Below are positions 32,981-41,349 of a stretch of 64,000 nucleotides of DNA, one piece after another (position 1 is the first letter of the stretch; the number at the start of each line of letters is the position of its first letter). The translations under genes and the position numbers were made by a program. Source of the DNA: Pseudofrankia inefficax (lineage in GTDB: Bacteria; Actinomycetota; Actinomycetes; Frankiales; Frankiaceae); the NCBI RefSeq assembly GCF_000166135.1, contig NC_014666.1:3286001-3350000 (forward strand). Reading direction: 5' to 3'. A model generated the notes under the pieces. That model searched no databases, was not told the origin of the DNA, and worked only from the letters and a program-made list of their open reading frames with translations.

Positions 32981-34231
32981 TCAGAAGTCGGGGCGGGCCG
33001 GCATGCCCGACACTCCGGTAACGTGCGGGCGGACGGCGAGGATCTGGTGCAGCTGCGTGTGATTGCGTTCGAAACCGAGTCGCGAGCCGGCGAGATAGAG
33101 CGCCCATACTCGGGCGGTTCCCGGCCCGACCTCGGCCACCGCCTCGTCCCAGTGGGCGTCGAGGTTGGCGCACCAGGCAGCGAGGGTCCGGGCGTAGTGC
33201 TCGCGCAGATTCTCCTCGTGCCGCATTTCCAGGCCGGCTCGTTCCAACGCTGCTATCACGCGCCCTGGACCGAGCAGTTCCCCGTCGGGGAAGACGTATC
33301 GGTCCGTGAAACCGCGGCGAGCGAGCTTGGGGCTGTCCTCGTTCGGCCGGGTGATGCAGTGGTTGAGCAGGCGGGCGCCCGGGGAGAGTTTCGCCGTCAG
33401 GAACGCGGCATAGGCGTCGAGCTTCGCCTCGCCGATGTGCTCGGTGAGGCCGATGCTGCTGATCGCGTCGAACCCGGTCTCGGTGACGGAGCGGTAGTCC
33501 GCGTGACGTACCTCGACCAGCTTCGCGAGGCCCTGCTCCGCGATCTCCTTCTGTGCCCACTCGGCCTGCTGACGTGACAGGGTCACGCCGAGAGCGGTGA
33601 CGCCGTAGTTCCTCGCCGCGTGCAGGACCAGGCCGCCCCACCCGCAGCCGACGTCGAGCAGCCGCATTCCTGGCTGTAGCGCCAGTTTCCGGCAGACGAG
33701 ATCAATTTTCGCGGTCTGAGCTTCCTCCAGGCTGGTGGTCGGTGCGTCGAAAAGAGCGCAGGTGTAGACCATGGACGGGCCGAGCACCCATTCGTAGAAC
33801 CGGTTGCTCACGTCGTAGTGGTGCTTGATGGCCAGCGCGTCGCGTCCGAGGCCATGCCGTAGCCCGGCGAGCCGGCGCCGGGCGCCCACCTCCTGGGGCG
33901 GGGGCTCCACCCAGCGCAGCGCGGCTGGGCCAAGGCTGGTCAGCAGCCTCCGCCGGTCGCTCCAGGACAGCGACCCGATGCGGTGCCCGGCGGCGAGGGC
34001 CACCATCGCGGTGTAGTGGTCCGGCGCCTCAAGATCCATCTCGCCCGACACGTAGGCACGCGCGAGGCCGAGCTCGCCGGGCGCGGACACCAGGTGGGCG
34101 ACAGCCTTCGGGCTGTTCACGCGAATGTGCACCGTGGCGTCGTCGGGTCCCGCGGCCGAGCCGTCGTACGCGGTGAACCGGACCGGTGCCCGAACGGCGA
34201 GGGCCAGTGCGTCAGCGACCGGCTGCTTCAC
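32981..34231 (-). CDS. tmsB: Cyclopropane/10-methyl fatty-acid-type phospholipid methyltransferase
   Basis: SAM-dependent methyltransferase of the cyclopropane-fatty-acid synthase family, 416 aa, acting on unsaturated acyl chains of phospholipids. SAM motif LLDVGCGWGGLVLHAA, then IGLTEHIGEAKLDAY, and an N-terminal CFA domain (IKHHYDVSNRFYEWVLG). Its neighbour 43 bp upstream is a FAD-linked oxidoreductase. This pair is the known arrangement (tmsB-tmsA, also called bfaB-bfaA) for making 10-methyl branched (tuberculostearic-type) fatty acids: methylenation by this enzyme, then reduction by the partner. A simple cyclopropane synthase is the alternative. Confidence 0.82.
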   Translation of the reverse strand: MKQPVADALALAVRAPVRFTAYDGSAAGPDDATVHIRVNSPKAVAHLVSAPGELGLARAYVSGEMDLEAPDHYTAMVALAAGHRIGSLSWSDRRRLLTSLGPAALRWVEPPPQEVGARRRLAGLRHGLGRDALAIKHHYDVSNRFYEWVLGPSMVYTCALFDAPTTSLEEAQTAKIDLVCRKLALQPGMRLLDVGCGWGGLVLHAARNYGVTALGVTLSRQQAEWAQKEIAEQGLAKLVEVRHADYRSVTETGFDAISSIGLTEHIGEAKLDAYAAFLTAKLSPGARLLNHCITRPNEDSPKLARRGFTDRYVFPDGELLGPGRVIAALERAGLEMRHEENLREHYARTLAAWCANLDAHWDEAVAEVGPGTARVWALYLAGSRLGFERNHTQLHQILAVRPHVTGVSGMPARPDF

Positions 34232-34274
34232 GTGCGCTCCCCGGCAGAGCCGCGACGGCGCCGACCCGTGCTGG

Positions 34275-35654
34275 TCACCGTCCCTCGACAGTCTTGGCGT
34301 AGAGGTCCAGCAGTCGCCCGTCCGGGTCGTAGGCCTTCTTCAACGCTGTGTACTCCGTTCCGCCATAGGTGGCCCAGAACTCCTCTTGGGAGTAATACGA
34401 GGTGCTGTACAACGACTTGCGGCCGCCGAGGTCCGCGACGAGGCGCTCGAGAAACCGGTTGTGCGCGTCGCGGGGTTCGCCGGGAGCGAGCGCGACCGAC
34501 GACCAGATACCGACGTTCACGTACAGCTCGGCGGCGTCCATGCGGTACAGCGGCCAGACGGCCGCCGGTTCCCGCGCACGGAGCGGGCACAGCCATACCG
34601 GCGCTATCGGCACCTCCCGGGCGAGTACCTCGAGGAACTCGGTGAGACGTCCCACCGGTACCTCCACGTCCTGGATGACGTCCTCGCGGTCGGGCCTGCC
34701 ACGCCGCAGATCGACGGCTCGTTTCACGCCATGGCGCTGCTCCCACATCATCAGCCGCCAGTAGACGTCCGAACGCAACCAGCGCCGCGGCACGAACCGA
34801 CGCACCGCCGGCCGTTGCACCCCGAAGACCCGCGAACACCAGAACCAGTCGGCATCCCAGCGCCACAGGTAGTCCGCGACCGGGAGGACGTCCCGCCCCC
34901 GGCGCTGGATCGACCGGTAGTAGATCTCGTCCCTGACGTAGTCGGTGGTCTCGGCGGGTCCATCGTCGGTCCAGCGACCGAGCGTCAGATAACACTCCGT
35001 CGCCCCGAACCAGACCCCGTCGCAGAAGTCGACCGGCTCACCGTCGTAGGACCGCTCGGTGCATGCCGCGGCGGCCGCCTCCGCCCACCGGGCGGCGTCG
35101 GTGAAGCGTAGGTGTCGCAGCGCCACATACGGGCGGACCCGCTCGAGCTCGATCTTCACCCGCAGCGCGTAGCCAAGTGTGCCGAACGAGTTCGGAAACC
35201 CTCGCAGCAGGTCCGTGTGCTCACCCGACGGCGTCGCCACCACGAGTCGGCCGTCGCCAGTGATCACCTCCAGCTCGGTGACCGACTCGTGCACAAGCCC
35301 GTTGCGGAAACTCGTCGACTCGATCCCGAGGCCTGTCACGGCCCCACCGATCGTGATCGTCTTGAGCTGGGGCACCACCTGGGGCATGAGCCCATGCGGC
35401 AGCGTCGCGGCGACGAGGTCCTCGTACGTGGTCATACCCAGCACGTCGGCGGTCCGGCCAGGGGCGTCGACCTCCAGCACCCCGGAGAAGGCAGACACGT
35501 CCATCCCCGCGGCATCGTGTCGGGCGCGGGGCCGGAACAGGTTCGACGTCCGCTTCGCGAGCCGGACAGGGCTACCCGCCGGAATCGCGGCGTACTGCTC
35601 CACCAGGCGTTCCCGGTCCCGCTCGTACGCCGCTCGCCGCCCCGCTGTCGTCAC
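34275..35654 (-). CDS. tmsA: FAD-binding oxidoreductase (10-methylene fatty acid reductase type)
   Basis: VAO/DHCR24-type flavoprotein, 459 aa. The FAD domain starts near residue 55 (FSGVLEVDAPGRTADVLGMT), with PQLKTITIGGAVTGLGIESTS as the pyrophosphate-binding segment. The later half (DVEVPVGRLTEFLEVL, PIAPVWLCPLRA) matches the family. In tms/bfa pairs it reduces the 10-methylene intermediate to the 10-methyl chain. It is the first gene of the two-gene unit with tmsB. The promoter should be in 35655-35900. Confidence 0.8.
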   Translation of the reverse strand: MTTAGRRAAYERDRERLVEQYAAIPAGSPVRLAKRTSNLFRPRARHDAAGMDVSAFSGVLEVDAPGRTADVLGMTTYEDLVAATLPHGLMPQVVPQLKTITIGGAVTGLGIESTSFRNGLVHESVTELEVITGDGRLVVATPSGEHTDLLRGFPNSFGTLGYALRVKIELERVRPYVALRHLRFTDAARWAEAAAAACTERSYDGEPVDFCDGVWFGATECYLTLGRWTDDGPAETTDYVRDEIYYRSIQRRGRDVLPVADYLWRWDADWFWCSRVFGVQRPAVRRFVPRRWLRSDVYWRLMMWEQRHGVKRAVDLRRGRPDREDVIQDVEVPVGRLTEFLEVLAREVPIAPVWLCPLRAREPAAVWPLYRMDAAELYVNVGIWSSVALAPGEPRDAHNRFLERLVADLGGRKSLYSTSYYSQEEFWATYGGTEYTALKKAYDPDGRLLDLYAKTVEGR

Positions 35655-36120
35655 CGAGCAGCCCCCTCTTCCCGACCCGTCTGCGCGGCCTCAGCACCGC
35701 CCAGCCAGTGCCGCGCGGCAGACCCTGTCTCACGTCATCTTGGCGGATAGCGACAGCGGGTTTGTGACCCTTCGGGATGCTAGACGAGCGCCACCTGCGG
35801 CGACTCTTAATCTGCCTGCCAGTCTCGTCACTGTCCGACCTGGTTGATCGTGTCGCCAGATCTCCCGCAGGCGGGAGTGCGCGGCGACCATGCCCGGCGA
35901 TCAAGGACTGGCTTTCACCGGCCCCGCCACCAGGCCAGGCCCCGTAGCCCCGCCAGACCCGAATCCCATACGTAACCGGAGATCTTCGACCGCACCCAGC
36001 CAGCCGAACCCGCATGATCGCAAACTACGTATGGAAAAAAGCCGCAAACCAGGACAGGTTTCGTTGTCACCTGTATGGGGTGATTTTTAGGTCTTGGCCG
36101 CGGCCGGGCGCGGTGATCAG
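35655..36120. other. 466-bp intergenic region
   Basis: No gene supported. Lower GC near 36020-36090 (AACTACGTATGGAAAAAAGC). Probably the tmsA promoter at the left and the start of a degraded gene area at the right. Confidence 0.55.
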
Positions 36121-36217
36121 CTATCCGATGCCGATGTAGATGCCGACGTGGTGGATGGCCGCGAACGTGCCGTAGCAGACGAACTCGCCGATCTGGAGGG
36201 GCTGTCCGGTCGGGCCT
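36121..36217 (-). pseudogene. C-terminal fragment of an NlpC/P60-type peptidase
   Basis: On the minus strand it reads GPTGQPLQIGEFVCYGTFAA, then IHHVGIYIGIG and a stop. HHVGIYIG is the NlpC/P60 catalytic His segment. The rest of the domain, including the Cys, is missing upstream, so this is a remnant of a cell-wall hydrolase gene. Confidence 0.6.
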
Positions 36218-36327
36218 CACACGTCGCTCGTCGACCACGTCATCGCGCGAGACGAGTGGATGTTCGCTGACACCGATGCCGCGATGTCAGTTCGCGACCG
36301 TTGATCAGGAATTCACAGCGGGTTCCG

Positions 36328-36660
36328 TCAACGAGAAACGATGCGGATGATCTCCGGTGTCGTTTCTTGGAGCGAGTCGGCGATGAAGCTCCGGGTGCGC
36401 AGCGTGTCGGGATGGTCGGCGCCGAGGACGCGGATCCGGTCGGCCAGAATGTCCCGCCAGTGCGACGCGTCGGCATGGCGTCCGGCGGCCTGGTAGGCCT
36501 CGGCGAGCAGGCTTCGGGACACCAGAGTCGTCGGGTGGTCGGTCGATGTGTCCGGCCGTCCTGAGTCTCCTGCCAGGGAGCTGCTGGATTGCAAGGTCGC
36601 CGGATCGTCAGGGCCGAGGAGTCGTTCCCGGTCCCGTCTCGAAGCTCGGTGTGGCCTCAA
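36328..36660 (-). pseudogene. Truncated tetratricopeptide-repeat (kinesin-light-chain-like) protein
   Basis: About 110 residues. LGPDDPATLQSS and HPTTLVSRSLLAEAYQAAGR, then VLGADHPDTLRTRSFIADSL, are typical TPR units of large actinobacterial NB-ARC/TPR proteins. The fragment begins right at the edge of the IS256-family element, and no matching N-terminal part is found on the other side, so the gene was cut and rearranged. The 3' end also stops after an unusual short tail. Confidence 0.7.
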
Positions 36661-36665
36661 CCGGG

Positions 36666-38050
36666 AGAGTGTCCGATGCGTGGTGTAACTGATCCGTGTC
36701 TATGGGTTGACTATCAGTTGGTGGCGGTCGGGGTCAGACGGCCCTCGAACGTGGTCGCCAGGGCGTTGAGAGCGGGCTTCCAGCGGATGACCCAGCGAGT
36801 TCTTCCCTTGCCCGTCGGGTCGAGGGAGCGGGTGACGAGGTAGAGGCATTTCAGGGCCGCGTCCTCGTGCGGGAAATGCCCGCGGGCGCGGACCGCGCGC
36901 CGGTAGCGTGCGTTCAGTGATTCGATGGCGTTGGTCGTGCAGATCACTTTCCGAATCTCGACGTCGTAGTCGAGGAACGGGATGAACTCCTCCCACGCAC
37001 CCCGCCAGAGTTTCACGATCGCCGGGTAGCGTTTCCCCCATGCCTCGACGAACTCGTCGAACCGCAGGCCCGCGGCCTCGACGGTCGGCGCGGTGTAGAC
37101 CGGCTTCAGATCCCGGGCGATCTTGTCTCGGTCCTGCCGGCCACAGTAGCGGAAAGAATTCCTGAGAAGGTGAATGACGCATGTCTGGATACGAGCGAGC
37201 GGCCACGCTCCGGTGATCGCTTCAGGGAGGCCTTTCAGGCCGTCGCACACGGCGATGCAGACGTCCTCGACGCCGCGGTTCTTGATCTCGGTGAAGACCT
37301 GCAGCCAGAAGCGGGCGCCCTCCCCGCCGTCGCCGGCCCACAGCCCCAGGACATCCCGCTCCCCGTGCACGGTCACACCGACGACCGCGTAGAACGGCCG
37401 GTTGACGACCTGCCCGTCACGCACCTTCACGACCAGCGCATCCACGAAGATCACCGGATAGACACGATCGAGTGGCCTCGCCCGCCATTCATTCATCTCA
37501 CCCACGGCCGACTCGGTGATCCGCGAGACCGTGTCCTTCGACACCTGGGTGCCATACACCTCGGCGAAATGCGCGCCGATCTCTCCGGTCGTCAAACCCC
37601 GCGCCGACAACGGCAACACGATCTGACTGACACCCTCCAGCCTCCGCTGACCTTTCTTCACGATCACCGGGTCGAAACTACCATCGCGGTCACGCGGCAC
37701 CTCGATCTCCACAGGCCCAATCTCGGTAAGGACCGTCTTCCCCCGCCTACCGTTCCGGGAATTCCCGCCGTTCCGGCCCTCCGGATCGTGCCTCTCATAC
37801 CCCAGGTGCTCGGTCATCTCAGCGTCCAACGCGGTCTCCAACACCGACTTCGTCAGACCCGACAAAAGCCCGCCCGGCCCTACCAGGTCGATTCCCTCGG
37901 CCCGCGCCTTCTCCACAAGCTCCGCCGCCAGCTGCTGATGATCCATCCGAGTCCCCATGGGCTCGATCATCTCGGTCATGATCCATCCTCCCCGCCAGGC
38001 CACGCCCAGCGGAACGAGTCGGACCACTTACACCAGCGACCGGACACTCC
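36666..38050 (-). mobile_element. IS256-family insertion sequence
   Basis: Complete element of about 1.38 kb. The left end AGAGTGTCCGATGCGTGGTG and the reverse complement of the right end GGAGTGTCCGGTCGCTGGTG are imperfect inverted repeats that continue for about 35 bp. CCGGG flanks both ends, but a full 8-9 bp target duplication is not clear. It encodes one transposase. Flanked by gene fragments on both sides. Confidence 0.88.
36714..37979 (-). CDS. IS256-family (Mutator-type) transposase
   Basis: DDE transposase of 421 aa, full length for the family and without frameshifts. The start at ATG 37979 has a GGGGAGGA site. Landmarks: EHLGYERHDPEGRNGGNSRN near the N-terminus, IEVPRDRDGSFDP, the first catalytic Asp region VIFVDALVVKVRDG, the second near CIAVCDGLKGLPEAI, and the C-terminal TTNAIESLNARYRR with the catalytic Glu. 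Probably active. Confidence 0.95.
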   Translation of the reverse strand: MTEMIEPMGTRMDHQQLAAELVEKARAEGIDLVGPGGLLSGLTKSVLETALDAEMTEHLGYERHDPEGRNGGNSRNGRRGKTVLTEIGPVEIEVPRDRDGSFDPVIVKKGQRRLEGVSQIVLPLSARGLTTGEIGAHFAEVYGTQVSKDTVSRITESAVGEMNEWRARPLDRVYPVIFVDALVVKVRDGQVVNRPFYAVVGVTVHGERDVLGLWAGDGGEGARFWLQVFTEIKNRGVEDVCIAVCDGLKGLPEAITGAWPLARIQTCVIHLLRNSFRYCGRQDRDKIARDLKPVYTAPTVEAAGLRFDEFVEAWGKRYPAIVKLWRGAWEEFIPFLDYDVEIRKVICTTNAIESLNARYRRAVRARGHFPHEDAALKCLYLVTRSLDPTGKGRTRWVIRWKPALNALATTFEGRLTPTATN

Positions 38051-38059
38051 CCGGGAAAG

Positions 38060-38896
38060 GTGTCGCTGAGCAAAGGGGGCACCTACACCGAGGGCGGGGA
38101 AGGGGTGGACGAGGGAAGCCTGGGGAACGCGCTCGGGAACATTTACGCCGAGCGGTATTACGAGCAGCAGAGAGAAAAGAACCAACCGAAGTCGACCCCG
38201 CACGGCGCCAGCACCGACGACCTGTGCATGACCAACGGCGAGTCCACCTGCTCGACGCCGCGCGGTGCGAGCACGGACGACCTATGCATGACGACGGGCG
38301 AGCCGTCCTGCCCGAAACAGAGCAGCGCGCCTCCGCAGCCCAGGCAGAAATCCTCACCGCGGAAGTCGACCGCGCCCGCACGGCAGCCAGCCCAGCAGAC
38401 CTACCCCGACCCGAACGACGTCATCCACGGCACCCTGAACATCAACCCCGACTCGACGCACGGAGTCGGTAACAACGGCACGATCCCCAAGCCCACCGAC
38501 GTCCCCCAGACCTACTCCAGCCCCCTCGACGCCAACCTCGGCCCCACCACCGACGAGACCGCCGGCCGGCAGTTCGAAGCCTCCGAATCCGACTGCGCCA
38601 ACGCCGATCTCGAACACTGCATCGGCGACGACCCGGTCAACCCACCGACGGATGCGGGGGCGGGTGGCGAGGGTGGCAACCAGCCACCGAACAGCTCCGG
38701 TGGCGTCGCCGGCGATCCTGATGACCCAGATGTTACTGTTACCGCGTCCGATGATTCCTTTATGGTCGAGCATGCTGGGCCTCGACCCGTCATACACCGG
38801 GAGGGCCAGTATTGTCGGTGCGGATGCAATCCAGCGTGCGCTGTCACTTTGGGGGGAGCCGCTGGCCGGCGTCGAGGCGGATCGTCGAACCGTTGA
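38060..38896 (+). CDS. Unknown protein with duplicated cysteine motif (possibly truncated by the IS)
   Basis: A 278-aa open frame whose first codons lie 10 bp from the IS right end, so the original N-terminus is probably lost. It contains a near-perfect duplication of about 19 residues (GASTDDLCMTNGESTC and GASTDDLCMTTGEPSC). It is rich in Asn, Pro, Thr and Asp, without membrane segments. The middle reads NPDSTHGVGNNGTIP. The 3' end runs 53 bp into the convergent SDR gene. The lower GC suggests transfer. It may be the C-terminus of a secreted effector or surface protein; no family recognised. Confidence 0.45.
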   Translation: MSLSKGGTYTEGGEGVDEGSLGNALGNIYAERYYEQQREKNQPKSTPHGASTDDLCMTNGESTCSTPRGASTDDLCMTTGEPSCPKQSSAPPQPRQKSSPRKSTAPARQPAQQTYPDPNDVIHGTLNINPDSTHGVGNNGTIPKPTDVPQTYSSPLDANLGPTTDETAGRQFEASESDCANADLEHCIGDDPVNPPTDAGAGGEGGNQPPNSSGGVAGDPDDPDVTVTASDDSFMVEHAGPRPVIHREGQYCRCGCNPACAVTLGGAAGRRRGGSSNR

Positions 38897-39605
38897 GCAT
38901 CGGGTTCTCGATGATGCCGACGGCCAGCAGGGCGTACTCGCCCGGCCGGCCCAGTCGCCTGGGGAACGCCGCGTCCTTCGTCAGCGCCTGCTGGTATTCC
39001 GCCGGCATGTCCACGGTCTGGCCGGTCCGGAACAGGCTCGGCGCGATGGCGTTCACGCGGATTCCGAGGCCGCCGAGATCCCGGGCCATCGAGAGGCTCA
39101 TGGCGGCCACACCGCCTTTTGCCACGGAATACGCGACGTAGCCGACCTGACCCTCGAATGCGGCGATGGAAGCGGTATTGATAATCACGCCGCGCTCGCC
39201 GTCGCCGTTCGGCTTGTTCCTGCTCATGTGCCAGGCACAGAGGCGGGCCACATTGAACGTGCCGACGACGTTGAGGTCAATGACCTTCCGGAAGGCCGCG
39301 AGCGGCAGCGGGCCGTTCCTGCCCAACGTGCGGCCGAGAAGTGCGCCGCCGGCCGTGTTCACGACGACGTCGATCCCGTCCAGGGCAGCGACTGCCCCCT
39401 CAAGGACGGCCTCGGTCCCGTCGAAGTCAGTGACATCGCAGGCGTGAAAGGAGCCGCGGAGGCTGGCGGCGACCGTCGCCCCGTCGCTCGTGGCAAGGTC
39501 CAGAATCGCGATCCGGCCGCCGCGGGCGACGATGAGCTCCGCGGTCGCTCTGGCCATCCCGGACGCGCCGCCCACGACGACGGCCCGGAGCCCCCTCAGG
39601 TCCAC
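38844..39605 (-). CDS. Short-chain dehydrogenase (3-hydroxyacyl-CoA dehydrogenase type II-like)
   Basis: NAD(P)-dependent SDR of 253 aa. GGASGMARATAE cofactor motif near residue 11, NTAGGA near 80, and active site Tyr/Lys in YVAYSVAKGG near 150. The C-terminal region with MPAEYQQALTKDAAFP and EYALLAVGIIENPMLNGSTI is typical of HSD10-like acyl-CoA or steroid dehydrogenases. The GTG start at 39605 with a GAGGAAG site is chosen over a long upstream extension of low complexity. Last gene of the minus-strand catabolic group 38844-43947. Confidence 0.88.
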   Translation of the reverse strand: MDLRGLRAVVVGGASGMARATAELIVARGGRIAILDLATSDGATVAASLRGSFHACDVTDFDGTEAVLEGAVAALDGIDVVVNTAGGALLGRTLGRNGPLPLAAFRKVIDLNVVGTFNVARLCAWHMSRNKPNGDGERGVIINTASIAAFEGQVGYVAYSVAKGGVAAMSLSMARDLGGLGIRVNAIAPSLFRTGQTVDMPAEYQQALTKDAAFPRRLGRPGEYALLAVGIIENPMLNGSTIRLDAGQRLPPK

Positions 39606-39790
39606 GTCCTTGCTTCCTCTCTCATACGGGATCGCCTCCCGGGCCGGCGGGACGCTGCTTACCTCGCCGCGCGGGGCCTGGCCGCGGGTAGCTCGTCCGC
39701 CCGCGGCTGGAGGCCAGGCGCGCTGGTCACCCAGCGGCCGGCCGGCCGGGTCCTCGCGCATACGAGCCCGGCTGGCCGTAACCACGGTCG

Positions 39791-40348
39791 TTACCAGCGG
39801 ACGGCGGCCCCGGTGTCCGCCAGCAGCGGGCGGGCATAGGAAAGGTCGCCGGCGTCCCAGGTGCCCTTCAGGAAGCCCTTGAACGCGCCGGAGTGCAGGA
39901 AGGACGCGTCGGCGGTGAACGCCCACTCGATCGTGCAGCGACGCAACGCGATCTTCCACACGCCTTCCCGGCGCTCCAACCGGTCGAGATAGCGGCCACC
40001 CATGCAGGCCAGGGTCTTGCCGTCACGGCCGACCATGGTGCCCATGACATAGCTCTCGGCGTGCGCGACGTCCCCTTCGATCTCACAGGTATGCGTCGTG
40101 ATGTTGTGCAGATGATCCGCGAACACCATCGAGTGCTGCTCGTTCGCCCACGGACCATAGGCGGCCCCGATATTCGACACCGGGCCGTGCTCGTCGATCC
40201 CGTCTTCATGCAGCACACTCGTCATCAGCTCGACGTCATGCCGATCGTGCCCCCGCGACTGCTTGTTGACGCAGTCCAGAATGTCCTGGCGGTCCTTCAG
40301 GTAACGGACCTCGCGACGCAGTTCCTCAAGCTCACTGCCGGTACTCAT
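39791..40348 (-). CDS. SnoaL/NTF2-like protein
   Basis: A 185-aa protein with a short helical start (LEELRREVRYLKDRQDILDC) typical of SnoaL-like nuclear-transport-factor-2 fold enzymes. MVGRDGKTLACMGGRYLDRL and WKIALRRCTIEW follow in the beta sheet. The family includes dehydratases, isomerases and hydrolases, and members sit beside SDRs in aromatic and steroid degradation loci. Same strand as the flanking SDRs; 41 bp after the upstream SDR stop. Confidence 0.83.
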   Translation of the reverse strand: MSTGSELEELRREVRYLKDRQDILDCVNKQSRGHDRHDVELMTSVLHEDGIDEHGPVSNIGAAYGPWANEQHSMVFADHLHNITTHTCEIEGDVAHAESYVMGTMVGRDGKTLACMGGRYLDRLERREGVWKIALRRCTIEWAFTADASFLHSGAFKGFLKGTWDAGDLSYARPLLADTGAAVRW

Positions 40349-40389
40349 CGTTCTCCCTGCATTCCTGGCTGGTCGTCAGATGGGCGGCG

Positions 40390-41160
40390 TCAGATACCAG
40401 CCGGGCCTGGGCCGCCGTGGACGTAGAGGGACTGGCCGGAGCAGTAGCTCGCGGCGTCGGAGGCGAAGAACAGGACGGCGTTGGCGATTTCGGCGGGTTC
40501 GCCGATCCGGCCGGAGCCGTTCGTCTGGGCGACGAGCGCCGGGTCGATGCCCTGGCGGGCGAGGTCGTCGGTCAGGCTCGCGGAGTTGGTCGCGCCGACG
40601 ACGACGTTGTTCACCCGAAGCCCCTTGCGGGTCCAAGCTGCCGCCAGCGACGCCGTCAGGTTGTTCACCCCGGCCTTCGCCGCGCCGTAGGGCGCCGCCT
40701 GGGGCATACCCAGCAGGCTCGCCCCGGACGAGATGTTCACGATCGCGCCATGGCCCTGGGCCAGCATCGGTACAGAGGCGGCCCGCGAGAGGAACCACAC
40801 CGAGTCGAGGTTGAGCGCCAGAACCTGGCGCCACTCCTCCTCGGTCCACTTCTTGATCGACTTGGTCTCGGCGCCGCCGGCGCAGTTGACCAGGATGTCG
40901 AGGCGGCCGAACTCCGCGAGCGTCGCATCGACGATGCGCTGGCACTCGGCTGGCTTCGTGACGTCGGCCGGCAGGGCCAGCGCCCGGCGGCCCAACGCCT
41001 CTACCTCCTTAGCTGTCGACTCCAACGGCTGTACCCGCCGCGCCGCGAGCACCACATCGGCGCCGTACTCGGCCAGCGCCAGCGCCGTGGCCTGCCCGAT
41101 CCCGGTGCCACCACCAGTGATGACGGCGACCCGGCCGGCTACCGAAAACCTGTCACTCAC
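40390..41160 (-). CDS. Short-chain dehydrogenase/reductase
   Basis: Classical SDR, 256 aa. TGGGTGIGQATALALAEYGA (residues 15-34) is the Rossmann motif. NCAGGAET, Ser in ISSGASLLG, and YGAAKAGVN with catalytic Tyr/Lys are present; the C-terminal VHGGPGPAGI is normal. Probably oxidises a hydroxyl group in the pathway of the neighbouring CoA-transferase and amidohydrolase. Start ATG at 41160. Confidence 0.9.
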   Translation of the reverse strand: MSDRFSVAGRVAVITGGGTGIGQATALALAEYGADVVLAARRVQPLESTAKEVEALGRRALALPADVTKPAECQRIVDATLAEFGRLDILVNCAGGAETKSIKKWTEEEWRQVLALNLDSVWFLSRAASVPMLAQGHGAIVNISSGASLLGMPQAAPYGAAKAGVNNLTASLAAAWTRKGLRVNNVVVGATNSASLTDDLARQGIDPALVAQTNGSGRIGEPAEIANAVLFFASDAASYCSGQSLYVHGGPGPAGI

Positions 41161-41349
41161 AGAACCACTCCTCCATGCGAGACGATGACCGCTTCCCGTC
41201 CACTGAGGCCCGCTGAGAAGGCTCCGTGGGAAAGCGCTGGAAAGGGCGCAGAGCTTTAGCCCGCCCGCGGGCGCGGGACCCGGGCCATCGCCGGAAGCCT
41301 CGAGCAGCCCTGGTAGCGCGCTACGACTGGCGACCCGGCGGGCCGGGTC

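Noticed and set aside
36661-38055. Target-site duplication of the IS element
   Set aside because: CCGGG on both sides is only 5 bp and depends on how the ends are set; the family usually makes 8-9 bp.
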